From Scleromitrula shiraiana (taxonomy: Eukaryota > Ascomycota > Leotiomycetes > Helotiales > Sclerotiniaceae), in the NCBI GenBank assembly GCA_028455995.1, contig JABELC010000004.1:3098501-3162500 (forward strand): a stretch of 64,000 nt of DNA. Reading direction: 5' to 3'. The notes under the pieces are model-generated. The model was not told the DNA's origin, did no database searches, and saw only the letters and a list, made by a program, of their open reading frames with translations. A program made the translations under genes and the position numbers. Below, piece after piece: positions 13,641 to 24,568 of the stretch (the stretch's first letter is position 1; every line of letters begins with the position of its first letter).

Positions 13641-14072
13641 AATTTATATTAATTAATAATTAATTAATAATAACTTATTAGTATGTTTTTGTTGATTAAT
13701 CATTACTAATTAATCAAGATTTATTATTAATTAATTATAATTAATTTTTATTCAAGTTGATATAAAAATTTTTGATATATATTAAAATGACTAGTTACTA
13801 ATCGTTATTAGATAAGGATTATTCTTATTTGATAAACGCATAGAAATTTTTTGGTTGATATATATAATAAAATAATTTGCCACTAGCAGAATAAATAATA
13901 CTGAATCAATTTGAATATTAATAACAATGTAAATTTATAACTTGAATTAGTATTATATTAAAAAATATAGTAATCAAAAATTATTAATTAATCTATTTAA
14001 AAAATCAAAACCTTTTTTATATATATTATAATACTAGTATAAAACTAAAAGTACAAAACACTCTTAAATCAT
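13641..14072. repeat. AT-rich island (probable RIP relic)
   Basis: A sudden change to A/T-only sequence with TTAATTAAT runs, beginning exactly where the DUF6590 reading frame is lost. No coding trace is readable. It looks like a small repeat inactivated by RIP, or RIP spread from a neighbour. It ends next to the target-site duplication of the DNA transposon at 14081. Confidence 0.6.
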
Positions 14073-14080
14073 ATCCAATT

Positions 14081-15143
14081 TTATCTCATCCTCAGACCCT
14101 TCGATATATTACCCCACATAAAATTTTTTGACCAATAATATTCTTTAATTTTTTTACCTGAGGTGTGCCGAAGGGTCTGAGAGTATATGGTTCTAGCTTT
14201 GGTGTAAATATAAACAAATCGATGTATTATCGACTTTTTAAATAGTAATAATAAGTTAACCAATAATTATTATTTATTAAAGCCGATTGTATAGATAAAA
14301 ATAGATTTTCTAATTATGATTATATATATTATATTACTATAGTTTAAGGCGTTGAGGTATAACTATATACTTGAAGAAAAAAATGTACATTTTTAAACAT
14401 AAACATCCTCGAATCACTATTAGCACCTACCCCTTTGAAAATCAACAACCACAACTCTTTTTAAAGAATTTTTTTATATAGCAGAGGTTAGATCGATTGA
14501 GAGATCTTCAACATATTGTTAGATTTATTTAAAAGAATTGTAGTTGTTGATTTTGAAGGGGATAGGTGTTAATGGTGATTTGAAGAAATGCCTTAAACTT
14601 AAAGCATTTTACTTCAAAATTCAACCTCAAATCCAACTCAAATCCAACCCTTTTGACTACCTTTCAAGACAACTGCAACGCCGCTGATGCAATTAGAATA
14701 TTCAGCTTGAAATAACGATTCGATTGAGCCTAAAATCATCATTAGTATACAAATATTGAAGATGGGGGAGTTGAATAAGTTCGGATTTAAAATAAACCTT
14801 GTTTGTATAAAATTTTTAAAATAAAAATTTTAAATCAACCATATAATCTAAATAACTGGTGCCAATTGCATAGATACTAGTAAATAAGAGCTTTCAAATG
14901 ATATAATTCTTTTTTAAATAAGTTATAGTTGAAAAGTAAAAGTATAAAGTTGAAGTGCTCTCACCAAGCAAAATCGGTTCTCACCAAAAAAACGCCCAAA
15001 GTGGCTCAGACCCTTGCGGAGTTGAACTGCTTCGGTTAAAAAATAGGTAATTTTCATACTAAAACACTAGTAATTTTCCCATATTATAACATTCCAAGTT
15101 ATTATTATTCAGTTCAACTCCCAAGGGTCTGAGGATGAGATAA
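14081..15143. mobile_element. Non-autonomous DNA transposon with 8-bp target duplication (hAT-like)
   Basis: The element is 1063 bp. It starts with TTATCTCATCCTCAGACCCT plus T (14081-14101) and ends with the exact 21-bp reverse complement (15123-15143). It is flanked on both sides by the direct repeat ATCCAATT (14073-14080 and 15144-15151). Perfect terminal inverted repeats and an 8-bp duplication are the pattern of hAT transposons, though some other superfamilies also give 8-9 bp. No transposase frame is present, so it would need one supplied in trans. Each end is itself a foldback: CTCAGACCCTTCG at 14091-14103 faces CGAAGGGTCTGAG at 14169-14181, and CTCAGACCCTT at 15005-15015 faces its complement at 15123-15133. 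Confidence 0.85.
14410..14588. repeat. Imperfect inverted repeat nested in the transposon
   Basis: A left arm at about 14410-14465 (containing GCACCTACCCCTTTGAAAAT) pairs with a right arm at about 14531-14588 (containing ATTTTGAAGGGGATAGGTGT). The arms are about 55 bases and separated by about 65 bases. Nearly all mismatches are C/T or G/A transitions, as expected if RIP or deamination acted on a once more perfect foldback element. A further pair, GTTTAAGGC at about 14342 and GCCTTAAAC at about 14590, may extend it. It is probably a MITE inserted into, or part of, the larger element. Confidence 0.65.
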
Positions 15144-15169
15144 ATCCAATTGCCAGATCAACTGAAAGT

Positions 15170-15197
15170 GATCATGTGATCATATGATCACATGATC
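15170..15197. repeat. 28-bp perfect palindrome
   Basis: The sequence is its own reverse complement over 28 bases. It is built from GATCA..TGATC units centred on CATATG between 15183 and 15184. It lies 19 bases right of the transposon's target duplication and 251 bases before the decayed reading frame. It could form a cruciform or bind a dimeric or tetrameric protein. Confidence 0.8.
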
Positions 15198-15447
15198 TAT
15201 TCTTTTGTGACAATCCTCGATGTGGATACATACTCAATGGTCATTCCACAATGAAACGTCATCGCCGCTCTTATTTACATATATGTTGAGTTCAACTACT
15301 TATATATAGGTGTAGGTGGGACAGCAATGTTTGCCCTGCCACTATAAATTTTTTTCCGCCATCATTCCAAACTTCAGAAGGTCGATAAGCATTCATAGCA
15401 GAAAACGCAAATCATGAAAAGATAATAGATTATAGATTTGAATGATT

Positions 15448-16026
15448 GATAGTGAGCGGTTCCAAAGACTCAAGATCTATCTGCACCAAAAACTATCAAT
15501 CTGAATTGAGTCGTGTCAGGAAAATATTTGAGTGGAACTCGATGAGAGTCATGGTTTAACTTCTGAATTGAAACTATCCATCTGACATCAGTTAGATGAA
15601 TCTCGCTTAACAGCATGGATCACAACAGATAGCAAAATGTAATTCAACGGCAATTGGAGCATGTATTAATGGAATAGAGAATTGATGGGAAGTTGAAAAA
15701 AGGAATTGGTGCAATTTTTAAAGGCTATCAAACGATCGAAACGATTAGAACAACTCGGAAATCTTGAAATCGTATATCAATTAACTTATGATAAGCTCAT
15801 TTCTCTAGAATATGAAAGTCTTAAGGCAAAAAGAGATGAGCAAGACACGATGTGGAACAGGCGGAAAAGGCTCTTTACGGAAAACTTTGTGTTTGATCTT
15901 GAAGAAACCAAGAAATTGTCACCAAATGCATCTAGAGGCACCGGATATGGTGTTGAATTCAATACTAGTGAAGCACACAATCGCTATAGATATTTTGATC
16001 ACAACGTCATATCTTTTCTTGCTTGA
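15448..16026 (+). pseudogene. Decayed reading frame, unrecognised family
   Basis: One reading frame keeps protein-like composition from 15448 to 16026 but is broken by TGA at 15502, 15529 and 15583, TAA at 15640 and more stops before 15700. The last 106 codons (from 15706) are open. Visible stretches include I-E-S-C-Q-E-N-I, V-E-L-D-E-S-H-G-L-T-S-E-L-K-L and, after the last stop, a helix rich in K, R and E. Each TGA could derive from CGA by one C-to-T step, the expected direction of RIP. It stands divergently to the broken DUF6590 gene, as the coiled-coil genes do to the other two DUF6590 genes. I cannot show that it belongs to their family. Confidence 0.45.
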
Positions 16027-17221
16027 AACTTGGCGGTTCTTCCGTCTAAAATACCTATAACATCAGCAGGATATTTGATAAACCTCCAAATTTTGAATCA
16101 CTCGAATGAATGAGAGGAATTAGTGTTACTGGAATTCGCCAATCAAGTTCACTTAGAATATTGAGAAATTCGGTATGATACTACCTGGAGCTTTGAGAGC
16201 TAACGTTCTGAATTGTTAAATTGATAACGTGAATTTGTCTTTTGTATGACCCGAACAATCCTTTTGTTGCAATTATTATTTCAATTGACACCATTTTTGA
16301 TCATTCACGTTACGGATCAACCTTGCATTTTACATGCCTGTTGGATATGTCAGGTCTATCTCTAATATTGTGTTGCTAACTGTTGACTTGTCGACTCCTT
16401 GCTCCAACGTTGACCAAAAAGTTCTATCAAATGCCATATTTGAGTTATTAAGGATTATCAGTAAGATCATGCCTTCAGGTAGAAAGAACCCGTGCATAAA
16501 AATGCGGCTCAAGCCAACTTCACTTGAGATATTGTCCCATATCATCATTCTGAAAGATAATGTAGCACCCGGTTGAATGAAATAAGGCCATGCATGGGAT
16601 CCTCTAATGTTACGTTCTAGATGGGAAAAAGATAAGCGACCTACCCAATTCTACGTGCTGCATATGCAAGGTGGACAGAACATGGATCTAGGCACTGTTT
16701 TATCTTCAGGCGTTCAGGTGATGTATTTCTTGATTTATTATTCGTGAATAACATGTGGGGTGGAGGCTCTGTTGACCATAGAAGGCAATAAAATCGATGA
16801 TTGTTGAACGAATAATGCATGGTAATCATAAATTCATTATTGTCCTCCAACGAATGTATCCAATCATACAATTCATCATACTGTGTCTCAAGGTGCGTGG
16901 AAGTCCTTCAAATGACCCTTAGAAAGGTTACCCATATATCGGTCGTGTACATGATATATATATTTCATCATAAAAGAGAAATGTGATGAGAAACGCATAC
17001 TTCAGACAAGTATGACTGGAATAATGACAAATAGAAATGAACATATAAAGAAATATGAGAGTTTATGAGATAGAAACGTAATTTTTCAGCATGATGGTGA
17101 AGGGGGTCTAAAGACCACACCTAACGTATTGCGAACAAGAGAATCTCCTATAACATATTAGTACAGATCATATAGACTGGGAACATGAATTAAACACCGA
17201 AAGAATATTCTGCCCTTTTTG
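16027..17221. other. Interval without a supported gene
   Basis: About 1.2 kb holding short overlapping frames on both strands (16334-16576 plus, 16641-16871 minus) with no motif I can name. The reading frames are protein-like in places, so this may be more of the decayed material seen at 15448-16026. No intact gene can be supported. Confidence 0.35.
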
Positions 17222-18756
17222 TCAATTATACCGCTCATATTGATTAACGGAACTCGATGAGTAATCTCGTGGATTCTGAGGGTAAAGTTCGCCGTATACT
17301 GTGTCAGAATGACTTTGCTCTGCAGAACCGGGCTGCTGTATTGTAGAATTATAAGATGTTTGAACCGGATAGGAAGATTGTGAGTATTGCTGGGAGAATT
17401 GGGTTTGGTATGATGTCCCATTAGGAAATGTGGCAGTTGAGTATGGAACTCCAGAGTTGGTTGTCGGAGATGAATAACTTGTATGGTATGAACTCGCAGA
17501 AGGCATAGAGTAGCCTTGATTTTTGTACGAATTTTCTGCATAACTACTAGAACCAGACATTTGCGTGTGTGTAACAGCGGGAGGTATAGCAGTAGAGCGG
17601 TGCATAAGAGGGGGATTGACAACATTGTAATCGGCAACTACTTGTTGCTCAGATTCTCTGGCAAGTCGTCCAATGAACCAAACCTTGACATTGTGTTCAA
17701 CAGTGTAAACCTTGGCATAGTTGAGACGTGATGCTGGATCAAGCTTATGGCGAGGATCGTCCGGGATCACCCTGATTGGCTGCTTCCTTAGACCCCGTTT
17801 CTCTTCCCCGGGTATCATTTGAGGTTGATCAGTGTATATAATTGTATGATCTCCGGCATGAACACCCCTCTTTTTTGTGCCTTGGTATCCATAGGTCATT
17901 ATGGGGCTAGATGAAAGTGTCAGAATACCAGTCGTAGGTATTGCTCGATAACTGGTAGGGATCAGACTACTAACAGGCAAAGGCAATGACCTGAATCTTT
18001 TTTGATAATCAAGAAGCGACGAACTTTTTCATGGTGAAGCTGTCCATAGAGACCTTCCCGAACAGATTCGGTCCCTACACTAGAATCGCCGACACTCCCT
18101 TTAGGTTCAGTCCAAAGAACTTTGAAGACCTACTTAATTAGAATCAGGTTGCTGGTCAGGATATGGATACATACTCTGCCCCATTGGTACTCCCAGCTTT
18201 GGTGAACTTTATAATCTAGAATATATTAGTACCCGTTCAATATTATCAGAGTCTTACGACATACTGGGATCAAAAGCTTCGTTAGTCGTGAGAGGATCAC
18301 TTGTTTTTACCACGACTGAATTTGCTGGGCCAAGATAAGTTTGCGCAAACTTTTCAGCAACATCATTCACTACTCGATTACTGGTGTAATTCTTCAGCGT
18401 GGAATAATGGGTGGATTCAGAAATCGGCTCCAAAGCATTAGAATGCGGTGTTCTAGGAACACTGATTTTGACTTGCTCCCTGTCATATTTTTCTTTATCG
18501 TAATCGTATTGCCATTTACCTGATAAAATGTTAGTGAAATGTATAGATTGGTACAAATGTAGAGAATGGACATATTCTCATACATTAGACATTGTGAAAT
18601 GGCAGGGTAGAATGTCACACCTCTAGAATCCTTACGAAATCGCACTGGGCGATTCTTATTGTCATCCCACTCCCAATCGCTCCAAGGATTGGGGTGTGAT
18701 GTTGATGGATTGTTAAATCCCTTCACATGCTTTGATTTTTGGCTGGAGTTTGACAT
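17222..18756 (-). CDS. DUF6590 domain protein (copy 2)
   Basis: Multi-exon gene. The ATG at 18754-18756 starts M-S-N-S-S-Q-K-S-K and leads to the family's N-terminal motif W-S-D-W-E-W-D-D. Exon 1 ends at 18621 (GTGTGAC) and exon 2 starts at 18519 with G-K-W-Q-Y-D-Y-D. Later exons carry Q-W-G-R-V-F-K-V-L-W-T-E-P, joined across a GTATGT..AAGTAG intron, then R-R-F-L-I-I and, across a GTTAGT..ATCTAG intron, L-P-I-M-T-Y. The last exon has D-H-T-I-I-Y-T and L-D-P-A-S-R-L-N-Y-A-K-V-Y-T-V-E-H. It ends in a long Q/S/Y/T-rich, probably disordered tail. DUF6590 is a fungal domain of unknown function, common in expanded, variable gene families. The gene is divergent from 19282-21267 with about 525 bases between start codons. 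A longer in-frame start at 18861 is possible. All key blocks are intact. Confidence 0.8.
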
Positions 18757-19281
18757 GCTGAAATGCCTTGGACCTGATTGTAAGGTAGTCACATTTTCTG
18801 GCCCGCGAAGGATGGTGCGCGGCCCACATTTTATCAGTTGATTTGTGGATATGAGGCTCAAGAAGAGGGTGGTTTTGCGTACTCACGCCTTCAATGTAGC
18901 ATCTGAAAAACGGGACATGTTGTGAGATTTTAAATGATATAATTGGTTGGATATATTGCAAAATTGATAGAAAGTGGTTACTGGTACACCTCGGCAAACG
19001 CTGGGTAACCAGCACGGAGCTGTCTCGAAAATCGAAGGCTGCTTTAAGGATAACGGGGTCCAGACACCATTCTTCAGCCCTGTCACTGCAGTTTAAGCTG
19101 GGCCTAATTCTTCTGTCTCTTATTGGCAGGTGTCTTGTTGTTATCAGATGCCGTTCATCCTTCGTAGTACACAAAGCCCGAAACAGATTGACATAATATA
19201 TTCCGAATTTTTTAGACCTTCTTTCATGTCTTCTCACTATCTAAATCTATTTATGCGACGACTTGTACACGGCTACTTCGC
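18757..19281. promoter_or_regulatory. Bidirectional promoter region between DUF6590 and coiled-coil genes
   Basis: The 525 bases between the divergent start codons must hold both promoters. Short frames cover it on both strands, one of them an in-frame extension of the DUF6590 gene, but none has a family signal. No operator-like repeat is obvious by eye. This inference rests only on gene orientation. Confidence 0.4.
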
Positions 19282-21267
19282 ATGGCTCATTGGTCGATTC
19301 CTCAACAGTGGTGGAAATCAGGTCACGAGTGTGAAATTCTACACTCACGTCTCGAGGCAAAAAACTGCGTCAGAATCAAAGAAGTAAATACAGCTCGTGA
19401 AAATAAACGAGAGAGATCTGCTGCACAATCGCCAACTTCTGAAAAACCTCGCAACTGTCAGAGTCGAAGACATAGTACCGTCACAGTTGTGCATAACTAC
19501 TCAAAGATTTCATTGGCAGGGGAGCATCATCTCACATCGCGTTCGACCCCCGAATTGTTTACCTCTCAAACGTGTTCGAAATATTACAATGATAGCACAC
19601 CGGTCATACACAAGTTTACAGAGAATTGCTGTTTTATTCCCATTGATTCTCTACGCTCACGTTTACCAACTAAGAGTTTACTGCTAGATAGTCCGGGGCA
19701 ACCATGTGACTCTTCTGCCCATGCACAGTCTCATGCAAGACTTCAAACTAGTGACATATCGACCGGCCAGGAAAACTCAATCACATCAAAGGGCAATGAG
19801 CATATCCACACTTTAGAGAGACATCTAACTAGCGTGGCCCATCAAGAGACGCGTAGAAGTCATTCCTCTTCATCGAAAAGGAGTTCCAATATTGATCCAC
19901 ATCAACGTCCTGTTGTCTCACTCCAAGCCTCGCAAAATCCCCAGAATATGAAAAACAAACAGGTTGGCAAGATGAGATACAGCAATCAAATTATCAGCAC
20001 ACCTGATCATATCTATCCAACACCAGACCCACCACAAACGATTTTGATTTCCGCGCATGAACATCAGAATACGATCACAAACTCCCCAGCAGAAGCAGAG
20101 ATGGCTCCAATCAAAGATGAATTCCAAGATTATGGGTCGTTCAAAAACGAATGGGATTATATTCAAAGAATGAGGCTTGAAATATGGAGCTTGCGGTCTC
20201 AAATTCATGAAACCCGGACTATTCTCCGAGAAAAACAGATAGAAAAGTCCAGGGCTGACGATAGATATATGATGCGTTTGAATGAAGATGAGTTTGGCAT
20301 TTCTATTCGAGAAGGCATCTCTTTGAGTCTGTCCGAATTGCGGAATAATTGTAGAGAGATCAGAAATGAGTATGGTCCATTGGAAGACGATTGCAACAAG
20401 CTCGAAGATCGTCTTAGCAGCGAGGAATTCCAACTCACCAGAGTGGAACAGCCGTTTTACATGAGATGGCACTTTCCCCAAGCTCAAGAATTCGGATCAA
20501 ATGGTCCACACGTAGGGGATTGTCCGCAAATGTTGTACACTAATTTCGATCTCGAGGAAACCATACCATCTCATCATCCAAGGGTGGCTGAATATTTGTC
20601 TAAACTAGGTGATTTCGAGATCTTGAAAGAGCGTCTTCAAGATTTCAGAGAAGAAAAAGAGGCATTGAAGCGAGAGAAACGATCACGCGAAGATTTCGAT
20701 ATCACTCTTGACCCGGAGGATCAAGATTGGCTCGATAATTCCGAAATCATGAGCCAGGCCATTTACGAGGAGCTGAAGAAGACCGAGAGCGAATTCTTAA
20801 AGTTAAGAACACAATGTTTGGCTGACGGTCTTATTGACGACAATGGAGAGCCCACGGAATTTCAGAGTTTTGAAAAAACACAATTTCGGGACGAGTGTGA
20901 TTTGAATGCCAACGATCATAATTCAGAGTATGTCAAGTTTCCCTTACTGCTCCCAATTCCAAGTACCGACTTCATTCAACCACATATTCTCGATCATAGT
21001 TTGAATTCTGACCGAGAGTCAGTTACCAGCGGCAGCCGAATCAATGAATGGATGCTATACAATTTACGATCTTCTCCATTGGAGGTAAACCTCTTGGCTG
21101 GTATTCACGGGCAAGATCGCGATAAGGATAATGTTTGGCAACTTGCTGTTCTTAATGCATGGCACTTGGACGGGACAAATCAACTTCCGAGTTTGAGCGT
21201 TTATTCAACAAGCGCAGCACTACAGACAGTTATTGGATCAGACTATCTTACCAGCCCTTGTGATTGA
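19282..21267 (+). CDS. Fungal coiled-coil protein (copy 1)
   Basis: Single long frame of 661 codons. Residues 1-270 are polar and low in hydrophobic content. From about residue 280 there is a long helical coiled coil: L-E-I-W-S-L-R-S-Q-I-H-E-T-R, then L-R-E-K-Q-I-E-K, then N-E-Y-G-P-L-E-D-D-C-N-K-L-E. A conserved block near the C-terminus reads R-I-N-E-W-M-L-Y-N-L-R-S-S-P-L-E-V-N-L-L. These blocks match a fungal family I know only as hypothetical coiled-coil proteins. The gene at 25414-27303 shares both blocks in weaker form. It is divergent to a DUF6590 gene. The true start may be later, because the first 270 residues show little conservation pattern; an ATG at 20101 precedes the coiled coil. 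No membrane segments are seen. Confidence 0.8.
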   Translation: MAHWSIPQQWWKSGHECEILHSRLEAKNCVRIKEVNTARENKRERSAAQSPTSEKPRNCQSRRHSTVTVVHNYSKISLAGEHHLTSRSTPELFTSQTCSKYYNDSTPVIHKFTENCCFIPIDSLRSRLPTKSLLLDSPGQPCDSSAHAQSHARLQTSDISTGQENSITSKGNEHIHTLERHLTSVAHQETRRSHSSSSKRSSNIDPHQRPVVSLQASQNPQNMKNKQVGKMRYSNQIISTPDHIYPTPDPPQTILISAHEHQNTITNSPAEAEMAPIKDEFQDYGSFKNEWDYIQRMRLEIWSLRSQIHETRTILREKQIEKSRADDRYMMRLNEDEFGISIREGISLSLSELRNNCREIRNEYGPLEDDCNKLEDRLSSEEFQLTRVEQPFYMRWHFPQAQEFGSNGPHVGDCPQMLYTNFDLEETIPSHHPRVAEYLSKLGDFEILKERLQDFREEKEALKREKRSREDFDITLDPEDQDWLDNSEIMSQAIYEELKKTESEFLKLRTQCLADGLIDDNGEPTEFQSFEKTQFRDECDLNANDHNSEYVKFPLLLPIPSTDFIQPHILDHSLNSDRESVTSGSRINEWMLYNLRSSPLEVNLLAGIHGQDRDKDNVWQLAVLNAWHLDGTNQLPSLSVYSTSAALQTVIGSDYLTSPCD

Positions 21268-23347
21268 GCAACTAATCTTCAACTGTTTTCCGGATTTGGA
21301 GCTGACCTCATTAATTCACTACCACGATATTGGAATATTCGCGCAGCAATCACCAGGCTTGCAAATTTTTGGCGGAACTACGAAGTGTTGACGACTTTCC
21401 TATTTTTCTTCTACTCTTCTCTTTTGAGGTTTAGTTTTTTAGTATTGTTTTCGTCTACTTACTGCTGGATCAAACTTTTGATATATTGCAGGCATTGTGA
21501 AACGATGGGTGCCTTGTTGGAGCAGATGGAATACTAGATTGCTTGTCATATCGCCAATGTTTTGAGTATAAATGTTCATCGCTTTCTCCGTTTTGACCTT
21601 GTTTCACAAAAGGAGAATTTGTTTCTTAATTATGAAATTTGTGTGTATTTAATGAGTAGATTTATCGGTAATTTCCAGATAGCCGTTTCGAGCCCTACTT
21701 GGAAATGTACATTTGTTAGGGCGAGGAGGCTGCGATCTCCGAAATTCGCGACGTTGGCAGCCGTTGGAATGTAAGCTCCTTGAGTGTGCCAATGATAACT
21801 ATAGTATGTGTTAGCAAGTATGTACATTTTTTCCGATAATATACAGGCTAGCTTATTTTCAAAGCCTATCGTCATGAATATATGTAAGTATGCAGCGTAC
21901 CGTCAGCAAGAGAAATGTGCTGATATCTTTGGTGGCGCTTACCCATTGCGATACTAATCTCGTGCCACTCTATTGCATTTCTTACTAGATGGGATTTCAT
22001 CAAATTGATACCTGTAGTTGAGATGACGATGAGGCTCAGAAGACTTGTGAGCCTAAAACAAGATACAATACTTCAACATAAATTGCATGCCTTCAAAGAT
22101 ATGTTTTTGTTTACATTCATATTCTTTTCTAATCTTACATGTGGCACCATTAAGGTGTTTTAAACTCCATACATAGGGGGTTGTCTTAAAAACACTGCCA
22201 CATGATTAAATTCGATATTCAGCCTATTGCGAAGGCTACGAAACGTGGGCAACATGCCATGCCACAAATAATTATGAGGAAGTAAATCACACAGAACTTA
22301 AGTCTTTTCTATCCCCATTTTTAGAATCAAGTCGATGCGTGTTTCGATAATAACAATTGATATAGCTGGGCACAACTGCACTGATGCCTTTCAAAAATCG
22401 TGTACAGCTCTTACCCACAGTAGGAGGTCAGTTAAGAGCGGCGGTTCGGGCCGCTATGCACTAGCAGTTGTATGAATTTGTGCACGTGTTTCATATGCTT
22501 GGTAGATAAGTTATGGGGCACCAAGGGTATTAAGGGTATTAAGTTTATTGCGTTTTCTATTCACGTAGATTTGCTTGAGCTGTAGCCCACATGATTTGCT
22601 AGTACAGCAGGATAATTCTGAGTGGTAGTTTTTAGTCGCATATGAATGCTTCCAAATATTCCAATGAGAAGTTCTAACTATAACAAACTCATCTAGACCT
22701 GAACCACTAGTCGTACGCTACGCATTCTACCGACCTTGCTTACTTACTTTACACAAATTGTTCGAGATGGCACTCAGGTATAGTTTTCAGTTGCTGAAAT
22801 TCTCATACAAACTTCGTGATCGCTACAATCTGAACAATGGTTTATAGAAAAGCGATCTGGGTTTAGTATCACTAATTGAAAGTAGCATTCATCACAGACG
22901 TGCAAAAGTTGCGGCAATGCTAAAGATCAATTCGGGTTTCAGAGCTATATCTGATTACAGAACCATACCAGTATTGCCCAGGTTAAGTTACAATGATACT
23001 CTGCAATCAGAAACAATAAACGTTCTTCCGTAAAAGGCGAGTTTCAACTAATCCGATCATGTTACCAGCAATGTCCAAAACTTAGCAGCCAAAACATAAC
23101 AGAATGACAGAAAGATTTTTTTGACGAGGGTTAAAAAAGAGCCTGGTAAAAGAATTTCAACAAAAGCAACCGAAAGAAAAGCCGCCCAACTAAAAAATCA
23201 TAAACTGGAAGAAAGAAAACCTTTGATCCCCACAGGGTTATGTCAGGTATAATCTGCTTGAGTGAGAGAATAACCTCATAGCTGGTGCTGACTGACATCA
23301 GACTTGACAGAATTATTGCAGTAGCATCTTAACGTATTCCAAAGAAG
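21268..23347. other. Gene-free interval between the two divergent pairs
   Basis: About 2.1 kb without a supported gene. It includes the 3' region of the coiled-coil gene, a short inverted repeat at 22138-22204 (CATGTGGCA facing TGCCACATG, with further partial pairing GTGTTTTAA against TTAAAAACAC), and a GGTATTAAG direct duplication near 22530-22547. Frames on both strands are short and lack motifs. Confidence 0.4.
22138..22204. repeat. Short inverted repeat, MITE-like
   Basis: CATGTGGCA at 22138-22146 faces TGCCACATG at 22196-22204, and the inner flanks pair partly. The whole structure is 67 bases. No target duplication is clear, so it may simply be a hairpin. Confidence 0.4.
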
Positions 23348-24568
23348 TTAGCGGCGCCTTTTGTGGGAACCAGGTGGATCCGCCGATTTTAATGGAGACG
23401 AAATTCTGAGCGCAAGTATGAACTTCTTCTCAACCATACCAATGTTCAAAATGCGAACATCTTTCTCCACGGTGTAGATTTTAGTATAGTTGATTCTTGA
23501 TTTTGGGTCAAGACAACCTTCTGGGCCTTCTCGTTCTCCTTTCACTTTTATTGGATCTTTGTCAAGCTCCTCGGTATGTGTTTTTCCATCAGAATCCGTA
23601 TATGAGTATGGTTGTGGGGGCTGAAGAGTTGTATGAATGATCGCATGGTTCCAGGGATCTGGAAGGTTCTTTTTCAAAGTTGCACGCCCTGAGTAAGTAT
23701 GGATTGCTCTAGAGCTTTGATAAGTCTCTCGAATAAAATCCACTTCCTCGTGAAACTTACAGACACAAACAGTTGCCACGATTATCTCTGACCACGACGA
23801 ATCTTCTAATTTCGCTGAAAGCTTTTTCTCCAAGCCATATTGTGCTGATATGAGAATAGTTCTGCGTTCCCGCACCTTGAGGTTTGTCCACAGTGGGTTC
23901 GGTCCATAACATCATGAAGACACGACCTTCTTTCCAAAAGGCACGAGATTCTGAACGAGATACAGAGCGGTATCCTTTCGTGTTAAGATTAGCAAAGGCT
24001 TGAACAAGATCAATACTAAGTGCTAGCAACTAACTTTTATCGAGTTCCTCCCCGTCCCCTCCAGATGGATTTCTTCTGATAGCTCTCAATGCGGGTTGAA
24101 TGTTGGCTGCTATGAAGACTCAGCATAATGAAAGATAGAAAACATAATATAGGATTAGATTCAGCACATACCATTCTGATCAAATTGATTGGTCGTATCA
24201 TTAATGTCCAGATTTTGGAGGTTTTTTCCGACTTCATTGTAGGGGTTAGGAAACTGATTAGCACCCCCAACAGCAGGTTGAAGATCTTCTTGTTGCGTGT
24301 ATCTCGAATTGTTATCGTAGGGAATTTCTGATCTTGGTATATTATCGTTCTGCAGGTTCGTCGGATATATGGAATCAGCAGTACGAGATGTCTTGTAGGT
24401 GTTGGTAGTTGGATCGGCTAGATATTGAGAGGCTCCAGCGTCCTGATAATTTGAGTACGATTGAGAAGCAGAGATATTGCCCACTTGATCAGCTTGCTTT
24501 TGAGCATCCTCATGTTTCCACTCCACAACACCAAAGCCTTTGCCTTGGCTGGTGTAAGAATGTGACAT
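23348..24568 (-). CDS. DUF6590 domain protein (copy 3)
   Basis: Four exons by eye. Exon 1 runs from 24568 to 24172 and ends at GTATGTG. Exon 2 starts after CTTCATAG near 24111 and ends with G-G-D-G-E-E-L-D-K before GTTAGT. Exon 3 carries F-W-K-E-G-R-V-F-M-M-L-W-T-E and R-R-F-V-V-V-R. Exon 4 carries I-H-T-Y-S-G-R-A-T, N-H-A-I-I-H-T and L-D-P-K-S-R-I-N-Y-T-K-I-Y-T-V-E-K. It ends in a short basic tail (H-K-R-R-R). It is shorter than copy 2 because the Q/S/Y tail is missing, and the N-terminal W-S-D-W-x-W-D-D motif is not seen, so either the true first exon lies upstream or the motif was lost. It is divergent to the coiled-coil gene starting at 25414. The domain function is unknown. Confidence 0.8.

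Noticed and set aside
14081..14263. 60-codon frame at the left end of the transposon as a transposase piece
   Set aside because: It covers the foldback end and has no transposase motif.
19918..20487. 189-codon minus-strand frame
   Set aside because: Antisense shadow of the coiled-coil gene at 19282-21267, with no family signal of its own.
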